Shown here piece after piece: positions 1-5,458 of a DNA stretch of 11,205 nucleotides. How positions within the stretch are numbered: position 1 is the stretch's first letter; each line of letters begins with the position of its first letter. The notes under the pieces are model-generated. The model was not told where the DNA came from. It did no database searches and was given only the letters and a program-made list of their open reading frames with translations. Made by a program: the position numbers and the translations under genes. The stretch comes from Alphaproteobacteria bacterium UBA6189 (GTDB lineage: Bacteria; Pseudomonadota; Alphaproteobacteria; Rickettsiales; UBA3002), in the NCBI GenBank assembly GCA_002422745.1, contig DITH01000073.1, positions 1-11,205 on the forward strand, read 5' to 3'.

Positions 1-377
1 GGCGGACGGCAGCCATTATGCGGCACCGGCGTAATATCCTTGATCGAGGTGATGTTAAACCCGACTGCCGCCAGCGCGCGCAGGGCGCTCTCACGGCCCG
101 AACCGGGACCTTTCACCAGCACTTCTACCGTGCGCATGCCATGTTCCATGGCTTTTTTGCCCGCCACTTCTGCGGCCACCTGTGCAGCATACGGCGTACT
201 TTTACGCGAGCCTTTAAAGCCGTTCGCACCCGAGCTCGACCAAGCGATGGTATTGCCGAACTGATCGGTGATGGTGATGATGGTATTGTTGAAACTTGCA
301 TTCACGTGGGCGACGCCCATCGGAACGTTTTTGCGGTCCTTCTTCTTAACCGCTTCGACTTTTTGTGTCTTGGCCAT
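1..377 (-). CDS. rpsK: Small ribosomal subunit protein uS11 (3' end outside window)
   Basis: uS11 is a component of the 30S platform, where it contacts 16S rRNA near the mRNA exit region. About 125 residues are visible, starting [19 protein letters not shown]. The family hallmark [13 protein letters not shown] lies near residues 90-102, and the conserved C-terminal stretch [11 protein letters not shown] runs off the window edge, so only the last few basic residues and the stop are missing (the family is usually about 129 aa). The ATG at 377 is preceded by an AAGGAAG Shine-Dalgarno site. It follows rpsM after 37 nt on the same strand and is most likely cotranscribed with it from the promoter at 856-883. 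rpoA and rplQ would be expected beyond the edge, but that cannot be seen. Confidence 0.97.
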   Translation of the reverse strand, partial: MAKTQKVEAVKKKDRKNVPMGVAHVNASFNNTIITITDQFGNTIAWSSSGANGFKGSRKSTPYAAQVAAEVAGKKAMEHGMRTVEVLVKGPGSGRESALRALAAVGFNITSIKDITPVPHNGCRP

Positions 378-414
378 GGCCCTACTTCCTTATACGAATA
401 TCAACGGGTGTGGA

Positions 415-792
415 TTACTTGGTTGCCATTTTCTTGCCGGCAATCGCAATCGCCTTGCCTTTACGGGTGCGCGCATTGGTATGCGTACGCTGGCCACGAA
501 CCGGCAATTTCTTACGATGACGCAGACCGCGATAGCAGCCCAGATCCATCAGGCGTTTAATGTTCATGCTGGTTTCGCGGCGTAAATCACCTTCTACCGT
601 GTAATCGGCATCGATGATTTCACGCAGGCGAATGACTTCCTGCTCGCTTAAGTTGGCGACGCGGGCTTCCAGCGGAATACCGGCCTTGATAACGATTTCG
701 TTGGCTTTGGTCGAACCAATACCATGGATATAAGTCAGCGCGATAACAACACGCTTGGCGGAAGGAATATTCACGCCGGCAATACGAGCCAT
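415..792 (-). CDS. rpsM: Small ribosomal subunit protein uS13
   Basis: uS13 belongs to the 30S head, contacts the P-site tRNA and forms intersubunit bridges with the 50S subunit. The 125-aa product is full length for the family. It starts [20 protein letters not shown], with the helix-turn region TYIHGIG at residues 20-26 and the basic signature [18 protein letters not shown] at about 86-103, followed by a Lys/Arg-rich tail that reaches the tRNA. The ATG at 792 has an AGGAG site 8 nt upstream. It is the first gene of the rpsM-rpsK unit, separated from adk by a plus-strand gene and a 345-bp intergenic region that contains its own promoter. In E. coli the rpsM leader is the target of uS4 autoregulation; the hairpin seen here just upstream could have a comparable role, which is inference. 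Confidence 0.98.
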   Translation of the reverse strand: MARIAGVNIPSAKRVVIALTYIHGIGSTKANEIVIKAGIPLEARVANLSEQEVIRLREIIDADYTVEGDLRRETSMNIKRLMDLGCYRGLRHRKKLPVRGQRTHTNARTRKGKAIAIAGKKMATK

Positions 793-810
793 GCTACACT
801 CCTAAAGGTG

Positions 811-838
811 ATAAAAATAACCCCGGCGGAACCACCGG
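811..838 (-). promoter_or_regulatory. Leader hairpin followed by a U-rich tract upstream of rpsM
   Basis: On the minus strand, CCGGTG-GTTC-CGCCGG can form a 6-bp stem (one G-U pair) with a four-base loop, followed within 3 nt by TTATTTTTAT and then the rpsM ribosome-binding site. The layout resembles an intrinsic terminator or attenuator lying between the rpsM promoter and its start codon. The stem is short, so termination is uncertain; it could instead be a protein-binding leader structure. Confidence 0.35.
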
Positions 839-855
839 TTCGCAAGGGAGCGGGG

Positions 856-883
856 AATATACAGAGCAAACTTCCCCTGTCAA
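856..883 (-). promoter_or_regulatory. Sigma-70 type promoter for rpsM-rpsK
   Basis: On the minus strand a perfect -35 TTGACA (878-883) is followed by a 16-nt spacer and TATATT (856-861; 5 of 6 bases of the -10 consensus). Transcription would start near 849, giving a leader of about 56 nt before the rpsM ATG. This is the best promoter in the window, and it makes the rpsM-rpsK genes independent of secY-adk. Confidence 0.7.
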
Positions 884-963
884 CGGCTTTTCTTGGCCAT
901 ATTCATTCGCCCCGCCCTTTATAAATTAATTTTTGTTAAACTTCAGCGGCGCTTCAGCTTGCC

Positions 964-977
964 TTGATATAAATCAG
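964..977 (+). promoter_or_regulatory. FNR/FixK-like box (TTGAT-N4-ATCAG)
   Basis: TTGATATAAATCAG matches the FNR/FixK/Anr consensus TTGAT-N4-ATCAA at 9 of the 10 specified bases. It lies about 160 nt upstream of the plus-strand gene at 1138 and about 120 nt upstream of the rpsM promoter start, so either direction is possible. No well-placed -10 element at the classic distance was found. A chance match in AT-rich DNA cannot be excluded. Confidence 0.35.
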
Positions 978-1019
978 GTTAAGAGAAAATAAACATCGAC
1001 ACGCCAAAGCGCCAACAAT

Positions 1020-1035
1020 TTAACGATACTTTAAC
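1020..1035 (+). promoter_or_regulatory. CtrA-like binding site (TTAA-N7-TTAAC)
   Basis: The sequence TTAACGATACTTTAAC has exactly the TTAA-N7-TTAAC layout bound by CtrA, the cell-cycle and development regulator of Alphaproteobacteria. The two TTTAAC hexamers are 11 bp apart, one helical turn. The site lies about 103 nt upstream of the ATG at 1138, a plausible -35 region for that gene. A clear -10 was not found; CTATCC near 1060-1065 is only a weak candidate. Confidence 0.4.
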
Positions 1036-1137
1036 ATCAACTCCCAGCTCTCCTCGCCTCTATCCGGTTGGGCAAAAGCAAAAAAACGGCGTTCTGTTTA
1101 TTTCAATAGCAAAAAGCAAGATAACAGGAGAAGACAC

Positions 1138-1488
1138 ATGCATCTCGTTACCAGCCCCCAAGCAGACAGTCGCCTGCTCGAACGCCACGACCTGATCCGT
1201 ATTGAAGAAGGCACCCTTATCGTCCAATGCGACCAGCACTATCAGGATGGGCGTAACGAGACGATTACTCTGCGCGTCACGCCCGACGATGAAATCTGCC
1301 TCGAGCGCCAGAACGGCTATATGCGCGGCGGCAGCGCCTGCGGCTTCGACGCCCATGTCGCGATGCATTTACGCATGGCCGCGGTTCCGTTGCTCGCTAA
1401 TCCGCTCGAGGGTGTAGCGAATGGCGTCGACCTGCTGGTGGCTACCGCCGAGCGGCATACCTCCGTCGCCTTGCACGCCCTCAATTAA
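1138..1488 (+). CDS. Conserved-looking small protein of unknown function
   Basis: This 116-aa protein starts MHLVTSPQADSRLLERHDLI. I do not recognise a family. The start is well supported: AGGAG at 1126-1130 lies 7 nt before the ATG. The protein looks soluble, with no signal peptide or long hydrophobic segment. It is acidic in its first half (EEGTLIV, TPDDEICLE) and has three cysteines near residues 31, 61 and 68. The middle (GTLIVQCDQHYQDGRNETITLRV) has a beta-strand-like alternating pattern. It is transcribed against the ribosomal operon and ends only 7 bp from the adk stop codon in a convergent arrangement, with no obvious terminator between them. Its upstream region has CtrA-like and FNR-like sites, so it may be regulated by cell cycle or oxygen (inference). 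The good ribosome-binding site argues against a spurious frame. Confidence 0.72.
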   Translation: MHLVTSPQADSRLLERHDLIRIEEGTLIVQCDQHYQDGRNETITLRVTPDDEICLERQNGYMRGGSACGFDAHVAMHLRMAAVPLLANPLEGVANGVDLLVATAERHTSVALHALN

Positions 1489-1495
1489 TTCAGCA

Positions 1496-2179
1496 TTAGC
1501 CAGCGCTGGCCGGCGCGATCCGGTCGGACTGGCCACCGCTGACAATCCGGTTGATGGCGGCGGTAACTTCCGCGATGTCGGCCATGCCATCCACCGTTTG
1601 CAGCGTACCATGCGCTGCATAATACGGCAGCAACGGCGCCGTCATCTCATGATAAGCGGCAAGGCGCTTGGCAACGGTTTCGGCCTTGTCGTCCTCGCGG
1701 CGGGTGAATTCGGTGGCGCCACAGGCATCGCACTGACCTTCAGCAACCGGCTGACGGAAGCTATCATGATAGCCCGCTCCACATTGTTTGCAGCTGAACC
1801 GTCCGGCGATACGCTCAACCAGCGCCGCATCGTCCACTTTCAGCTCGATCACGTAATCGAGCGTTTTGCCTTCCTCGAGCAACATGGCGTCAAGCGCGCG
1901 CGCCTGCGCCGTGGTGCGGGGAAACCCATCGAGGATAAAACCGTTGGGGCAATGCGCATCGGAAATCGCGTCGCGGATAATGCCGATCATGATGTCGTCC
2001 GACACCAATTGCCCGGCTGCCATCACTTCCTTGGCTTTCAGCCCGAGTTCGGAACCCGAGGTCACGGCGGCGCGCAACATGTCGCCCGTCGCCAGTTTGG
2101 TGAGCTTGAAGGTGTCGCGCAGGTAATCGGACTGGGTGCCTTTGCCGGCGCCGGGGGGGCCAAGAAGAATAATGTTCAT
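1496..2179 (-). CDS. adk: Adenylate kinase, zinc-LID long form
   Basis: Adenylate kinase catalyses ATP + AMP = 2 ADP in the cytoplasm. The 227-aa product starts MNIILLGPPGAGKGTQ, with the P-loop GPPGAGKGT at residues 7-15, the AMP-binding TGDMLRA at 31-37 and DGFPRT at 84-89. The LID (about 127-160) carries four cysteines, C130, C133, C150 and C153, as two CxxC pairs, the zinc-binding arrangement known from Gram-positive and several alphaproteobacterial enzymes and absent from E. coli Adk. I chose the ATG at 2179 because it matches the family N-terminus and has a GGAGA site; an in-frame extension to 2338 would overlap secY and is Arg/Ser-rich noise. It lies 73 nt downstream of secY, the usual neighbour, and is probably cotranscribed with it. 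Confidence 0.97.
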   Translation of the reverse strand: MNIILLGPPGAGKGTQSDYLRDTFKLTKLATGDMLRAAVTSGSELGLKAKEVMAAGQLVSDDIMIGIIRDAISDAHCPNGFILDGFPRTTAQARALDAMLLEEGKTLDYVIELKVDDAALVERIAGRFSCKQCGAGYHDSFRQPVAEGQCDACGATEFTRREDDKAETVAKRLAAYHEMTAPLLPYYAAHGTLQTVDGMADIAEVTAAINRIVSGGQSDRIAPASAG

Positions 2180-2226
2180 ATGCGTCTCCAGTCTTCCGCC
2201 ACCAATCGAGAGGAAAGCCAACCCCT

Positions 2227-2251
2227 GGTGACGGGGGACTGGCGACGGGTG
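2227..2251 (+). repeat. Degenerate heptanucleotide tandem repeat, copy in the secY-adk spacer
   Basis: About three and a half 7-bp units of consensus GGYGACK lie between the adk ribosome-binding site and the secY stop codon. The 25-bp block matches the block at 3692-3716, upstream of secY, at 21 of 25 positions and in the same orientation. Confidence 0.5.
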
Positions 2252-2252
2252 T

Positions 2253-3599
2253 CTACTTCTTCCTGCCTTTAAGGCGCGACTTCTTAATGAGCGCCTCGTA
2301 CTGATGCGCGAACAGATGCGACTGCACCTGGCCGACAAAATCGATGATCACGTTGACCACGATCAGCAGGCTGGTGCCGCCGAGGTAAAACGGAATCGCG
2401 TATTCCGCGATCAGCAGTTCTGGAATGATACAGACCAGGCACAGATACGCCGCGCCGACCACAGTTAACCGGGTCAGCACGTAATCGAGGTAATCGGCCG
2501 TGCTTTTTCCGGGGCGGATGCCGGCAATGAACCCGCCATTCTTCCGTAGATTCTCAGCCGTTTCGGTCGGATTGAACACGACCGCCGTATAGAAAAAGCT
2601 GAAAAACGCGATAATACCGAGATACATCGCAATATAGAGCGGCTGGCCGTGCGCCAGGTACGTGCTCACCGTGCGCAGCCATTCCGGCCCGCCTTCGGCA
2701 TTGAACCCGGCGATGGTCAGCGGAAACAACAGAATCGAACTGGCGAAGATCGGCGGGATCACCCCGGCCGAGTTCAGCTTCAGCGGTAAATGCGTCGCTT
2801 CGCCCTGCATGATTTTATTGCCCACCTGACGCTTCGGGTACTGGATGAGAATACGGCGCTGGGCACGCTCCACATACACGATCAGCGCGATCAGGCCGAC
2901 ACAGATGGCGATGATGATCAGGATCACCGGGGTGGACAACACACCCTTGCGGCCGAGATCAAACATGCTGGCCAGTGCGCTGGGCAAGTTAGCGATAATG
3001 CCGGTGAAAATAATCAGCGAAATCCCCTGCCCGATGCCGCGCTGGGTAATTTGCTCGCCCAGCCACATCAGGAACATGGTGCCGCTGGTTAGCGTGATCA
3101 CCGTGGTGAAGCGGAAAAACAGGCCCGGCTCAATCACCGCCGACATACCGTTGCCGCCGGTCATGCCTTCCAGCCCGACCGCGATACCGTACGATTGGAA
3201 GATGGCCAGCACCAATGTGCCATAGCGCGTATACTGGTTGATTTTACGGCGGCCCGACTCGCCCTCTTTTTTCAGCTGCGCCAGTTGCGGCACGGCGACC
3301 GACATCAGCTGGATGATAATGCTCGCCGAAATATACGGCATCACCGCTAGGGCGAAAATCGTCATCCGGCTCAGTGCGCCGCCCGAGAACATATTGAATA
3401 CACCGAGCACGCCCCCCTGATGCTGGCGGAAAATTTCATCCAGAATAACCGGGTCAATGCCGGGAATGGGAATGAAGGTACCCAGCCGGTAAATAATCAG
3501 CGCGCCGAGCACGAACAGCAGGCGCTGTTTGAGTTCGGTGGCACGGGCAAACATGCCCATATTCATATTGGAGGCGAGGCGTTCGGCGGCGGATACCAT
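2253..3599 (-). CDS. secY: Protein translocase subunit SecY
   Basis: SecY is the channel subunit of the SecYEG translocon in the inner membrane; it exports unfolded proteins and inserts membrane proteins. The 448-aa product starts [15 protein letters not shown] and has the usual ten membrane segments. The first is near residues 27-46, ending in the conserved [12 protein letters not shown], and the plug region follows at about 60-80 ([20 protein letters not shown]). The ribosome-contacting loops are recognisable: [17 protein letters not shown] at 241-257 and [16 protein letters not shown] at 356-371, including the conserved Arg. The basic C-terminus ends [10 protein letters not shown]. The start matches alphaproteobacterial SecY, but its Shine-Dalgarno site is weak. 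Normally secY directly follows rplO; here terminators and two prepilin genes separate them, so secY-adk probably has its own promoter (3736-3761). Confidence 0.98.
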   Translation of the reverse strand: MVSAAERLASNMNMGMFARATELKQRLLFVLGALIIYRLGTFIPIPGIDPVILDEIFRQHQGGVLGVFNMFSGGALSRMTIFALAVMPYISASIIIQLMSVAVPQLAQLKKEGESGRRKINQYTRYGTLVLAIFQSYGIAVGLEGMTGGNGMSAVIEPGLFFRFTTVITLTSGTMFLMWLGEQITQRGIGQGISLIIFTGIIANLPSALASMFDLGRKGVLSTPVILIIIAICVGLIALIVYVERAQRRILIQYPKRQVGNKIMQGEATHLPLKLNSAGVIPPIFASSILLFPLTIAGFNAEGGPEWLRTVSTYLAHGQPLYIAMYLGIIAFFSFFYTAVVFNPTETAENLRKNGGFIAGIRPGKSTADYLDYVLTRLTVVGAAYLCLVCIIPELLIAEYAIPFYLGGTSLLIVVNVIIDFVGQVQSHLFAHQYEALIKKSRLKGRKK

Positions 3600-3612
3600 A
3601 AGATGCGCTTGC

Positions 3613-3633
3613 AGTCACCACTCGCCCGTCGCA
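3613..3633 (-). repeat. Degenerate heptanucleotide repeat, inverted copy upstream of secY
   Basis: Read on the minus strand, three consecutive 7-bp units (TGCGACG, GGCGAGT, GGTGACT) lie 14 nt upstream of the secY ATG. They belong to the same heptad family as the blocks at 2227 and 3692 but point the other way, so the 3613 and 3692 blocks are partly inverted with respect to each other. Confidence 0.4.
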
Positions 3634-3691
3634 AAAAGGCGCGCCGGGATGGGACTGTTTTCCTTTCTCGTTACATCGCCAACTCTTGTCG

Positions 3692-3716
3692 GGTGACAGG
3701 GGACTGACAACTGGTG
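3692..3716 (+). repeat. Degenerate heptanucleotide tandem repeat, copy upstream of secY
   Basis: The units GGTGACA, GGGGACT, GACAACT and the start of GGTGATT follow one another with period 7. The block is 21/25 identical to the one at 2227-2251 on the other side of secY. The region 3600-3862 that contains it has no gene; it otherwise holds a putative secY promoter and a hairpin terminator. Confidence 0.5.
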
Positions 3717-3735
3717 ATTAAATTTAACCGTTGTC

Positions 3736-3761
3736 ATTAAAGCCCCCCGCGTTTCTGTCAA
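3736..3761 (-). promoter_or_regulatory. Candidate promoter for secY-adk
   Basis: On the minus strand a perfect TTGACA (3756-3761) is preceded by AT-rich sequence. Downstream, TTTAAT (3736-3741) matches 5 of 6 bases of the -10 consensus but at a short spacing of 14 nt; at 16 nt the hexamer is the poor TAATGA. It lies between the terminator at 3781-3811 and secY, where a promoter is needed if the terminators work. The spacing makes the call tentative. Confidence 0.35.
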
Positions 3762-3780
3762 GAATATTGGCGGGATATAA

Positions 3781-3800
3781 ACAAAAAAGCCCGCGATTGC
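3781..3800 (+). repeat. 20-bp direct repeat flanking the prepilin pair, left copy
   Basis: ACAAAAAAGCCCGCGATTGC occurs here and, in the same orientation and without mismatch, at 5404-5423. The copies bracket exactly the two plus-strand prepilin genes. Each is the U-tract and first arm of a hairpin terminator. Confidence 0.8.
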
Positions 3801-3811
3801 GCGGGGCTTTT
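3781..3811 (-). terminator. Intrinsic terminator hairpin, pilin-proximal copy
   Basis: AAAAGCCCGCG (3785-3795) and CGCGGGGCTTTT (3800-3811) pair around a short loop with one bulged G. On the minus strand the stem is followed by TTTTTTGTTTATAT, a good U-tract. No minus-strand gene lies between this hairpin and the rplO terminator, so it looks redundant. Its first 20 bases (3781-3800) are identical to 5404-5423. Confidence 0.65.
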
Positions 3812-3862
3812 CCCATCCGATTTTCCTGATGCACTACCCGGTCGATCTGATACCATCGCCCC

Positions 3863-4624
3863 ATGCGCAAGGGGTTTAGTTTAGTGGAGCTGTCGATCGT
3901 GCTGGTCATCCTCGGCCTGCTGGTGGGGGGCATCCTTGCCGGGCGGTCGCTGATTCGGGCCAGTGAGTTGCGGGCAATCTCGACGGAATACCAGCGCCTC
4001 CTCACTTCCACCCAGGCGTTCCGCGATAAGTATCTGGCCCTGCCGGGCGATATCACCAATGCCACGCGATTCTGGGGCACTGCTACGCATTGTCCGGGCA
4101 GCCCCACGCAAGGATCTACCGATGCGAGCACCTGCAACGGCAATGGGGATGGTCGTATTACAACTACTGGCAGCGCGAATGAGATGTTTCGTTTCTGGCA
4201 ACATCTTGCAAATGCCGGCCTTTTGGAAGGCACCTATAGTGGCGTCGTCGGCGGCACCGTCAATGTTGTCACGGTAGTAACGGGCAATGCACCCGCCAGC
4301 AAATTTCCGAATGCCTACTGGCACACGCAATATTGGGGGCCTATCGCGCTAAACGGCATGTATCGCTACGATATGGATTATGGGCACGGATTCGGCTTCG
4401 GCGGCTTAACGCCGGATACGTGGTGCTCTGGCTCCGTATTAAAACCAGAAGAATTATGGAATATCGACACCAAGCTCGACGACGGCCTGCCCGGCCGCGG
4501 CAAACTTATCGCCCATAACCTGACCTGGTGTACCGAATCGCTGAATTCCACCGATTTCGACAAGCCCTACCGACTTATCAACAACAATGTTGCCTGCAAT
4601 TTCACCATGCGGATGCAATATTGA
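3863..4624 (+). CDS. Type IV prepilin-like protein (intact copy)
   Basis: This 253-aa protein starts MRKG-FSLVELSIVLVILGL, a class III prepilin leader: a short basic leader, a prepilin peptidase site after Gly4, Phe at mature +1 and the essential Glu at +5, followed by one hydrophobic helix to about residue 25. The mature protein would be assembled into a pilus or pseudopilus in the inner membrane. The globular part has DKYLALPGDITNATRFWG (55-72), a CNGNGDG loop (91-97) that resembles calcium-binding loops, and WNIDTKLDDGLPGRG (199-213). The other cysteines, near 77, 188, 223 and 245, may form disulfides. It has no Shine-Dalgarno site, so a leaderless or very short leader transcript is possible. 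It is oriented against the ribosomal genes and overlaps the next prepilin by one base (TGATG). The exact pilin subclass (major, minor or pseudopilin) is not clear. Confidence 0.85.
   Translation: MRKGFSLVELSIVLVILGLLVGGILAGRSLIRASELRAISTEYQRLLTSTQAFRDKYLALPGDITNATRFWGTATHCPGSPTQGSTDASTCNGNGDGRITTTGSANEMFRFWQHLANAGLLEGTYSGVVGGTVNVVTVVTGNAPASKFPNAYWHTQYWGPIALNGMYRYDMDYGHGFGFGGLTPDTWCSGSVLKPEELWNIDTKLDDGLPGRGKLIAHNLTWCTESLNSTDFDKPYRLINNNVACNFTMRMQY
4022..4062 (+). repeat. 41-bp direct repeat shared by the two prepilin genes, copy 1
   Basis: This block encodes RDKYLALPGDITNA (codons 54 onward) and is base-for-base identical to 4784-4824 in the second prepilin gene. The flanking sequence is much more diverged, including at synonymous sites. 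Confidence 0.85.
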
Positions 4625-4685
4625 TGAGAAGAGGTTTTTCACTCGTCGAACTCGCCATCGTGCTGGTCATCCTCGGTTTGCTGGT

Positions 4686-4692
4686 GGGGGGG
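4686..4692 (+). repeat. G7 homopolymer at the frameshift
   Basis: Seven G residues follow CTGGT here. The aligned position in the first prepilin gene (3925-3930) has six. The tract encodes Val-Gly-Gly inside the conserved N-terminal helix, so a change of one base switches the frame of the whole globular domain. Confidence 0.85.
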
Positions 4693-4783
4693 CATTCTGG
4701 CCGGACGTTCATTGATTCGTGCCTCGGAACTTCGCGCAGTTATTACCGAACATGATCGCTATAAAGCCGCCGTCTTTGCCTTT

Positions 4784-4824
4784 CGCGATAAGTATCTGGC
4801 CCTGCCGGGCGATATCACCAATGC
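4784..4824 (+). repeat. 41-bp direct repeat shared by the two prepilin genes, copy 2
   Basis: This block is identical to 4022-4062 and lies 762 bp from it. It sits downstream of the frameshift and begins on a codon boundary of the intact downstream frame, just as copy 1 does in the first gene. A second shared block of 20 bp encodes IVLVILG (3896-3915 and 4657-4676). Confidence 0.85.
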
Positions 4825-5403
4825 TACAGCCTTTTGGGGCGATCAGGCTACCGGCACGTCCGCCTGTGCAAGTGCCGCCACGGCCGATGGAACTCCCGGC
4901 ACGTGCAATGGTAACGGAGATGGATATATCGGTGGGCCTGCCTCTTCTGGCCCGGAAGGCGTTCGCGCATGGCAGCATTTGCAAATGGCTGGATTAATCG
5001 AGGGAACGCTTACGGGACATTACGATGGTAGCAAATTGACCATCCGAGTAAATGTACCGTCGTCCCCATTAGATCAAACCGGCTGGGCGTTGCTGCATCG
5101 TGGCGCAGGCCTTAACCAACCCATCTGGGGACAAGCAACAAATTTCCTCGCCCTAGGCAGTGAATTGAACAATGAATTATGGGGCCCTGCACTCATTGCA
5201 GTAGATGCATGGAATATCGATAAAAAAATCGATGATGGAGAACCCGCTACGGGCTCGATGTTAAGTGGCCGAGGGAATGGCTTAAGTTGCACGGTGCCAA
5301 ATAGTGCATTTTGGGCTGAATTGCCCGCCAATCATACTTATGCATTAACGGCGACGGTGGCTGGCTGCATAAGCTTTTTTAAATTATAGTATGTCGGGCC
5401 GTT

Positions 5404-5423
5404 ACAAAAAAGCCCGCGATTGC
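5404..5423 (+). repeat. 20-bp direct repeat flanking the prepilin pair, right copy
   Basis: This copy is identical to 3781-3800 and in the same orientation. Together they delimit a unit of about 1.6 kb. Either both are a terminator sequence common in this genome, or one is a duplication made when the prepilin pair arrived. Confidence 0.8.
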
Positions 5424-5434
5424 TCGCGGGCTTT
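5404..5434 (-). terminator. Intrinsic terminator after rplO
   Basis: A perfect 11-bp stem, AAAGCCCGCGA (5409-5419) with TCGCGGGCTTT (5424-5434), closes a four-base loop and on the minus strand runs into TTTTTTGT. It begins 25 nt past the rplO stop codon and should end the S10/spc transcript there. On the plus strand it could also help stop transcripts from the prepilin genes, though the T-run on that side is interrupted. Confidence 0.8.
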
Positions 5435-5458
5435 GCACTTTTTCCCTATCCCCGGCGA

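Larger units (their letters stand above)
793..1137. other. Divergent intergenic region between rpsM and the orphan plus-strand gene
   Basis: This stretch of 345 bases has no convincing gene. Its left part holds the minus-strand rpsM promoter and leader. Its right part is AT-rich and holds an FNR/FixK-like palindrome (964-977), a CtrA-like direct repeat (1020-1035) and the ribosome-binding site of the gene starting at 1138. A further TTAA-N6-TTAA at 926-939 is one base short of CtrA spacing. No tRNA or other RNA gene was recognised. Confidence 0.7.
4624..5389 (+). pseudogene. Second type IV prepilin-like gene, broken by one extra G in a G7 tract
   Basis: The ATG at 4624 overlaps the stop of the first prepilin (TGATG), which suggests coupled translation. 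The product starts MRRG-FSLVELAIVLVILGL, a typical prepilin leader and helix. At the G7 tract (4686-4692) the frame slips, and translation would stop at 4753-4755 after 43 aa. Removing one G restores an uninterrupted frame to the TAG at 5387-5389, giving 254 aa, almost the length of its neighbour. The restored protein keeps RDKYLALPGDITNATAFWG, CNGNGDG and AWNIDKKIDDGEPATG. No other stop or shift occurs in about 230 codons, which argues for recent damage, a switchable tract, recoding or a base-calling error rather than long decay. In-frame TTG at 4712 could in principle start a leaderless fragment, but that would lack the pilin helix. Confidence 0.8.

Noticed and set aside
1499..1510. Perfect palindrome GCCAGCGCTGGC at the end of adk as a terminator
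   Set aside because: With a realistic loop only a 4-bp stem remains, and no T-run follows on either strand.
1421..2272. 283-codon plus-strand frame antisense to adk
   Set aside because: It overlaps the orphan gene out of frame and covers all of adk on the opposite strand; no family features were seen.
2180..2338. In-frame 53-residue N-terminal extension of Adk
   Set aside because: It overlaps the end of secY, is Arg/Ser-rich noise, and the start at 2179 has a proper ribosome-binding site and matches the family N-terminus.
3812..3862. Promoter for the prepilin genes
   Set aside because: GATACC at 3849-3854 could be a -10 for a leaderless transcript, but no matching -35 and no Shine-Dalgarno site were found, so no call was made.
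4712..5389. Treating the downstream part of the second prepilin as an independent gene starting at TTG 4712
   Set aside because: The product would lack the pilin leader and most of the hydrophobic helix, and it aligns without a gap to the first prepilin once one G is removed, so it is the displaced rest of one gene.
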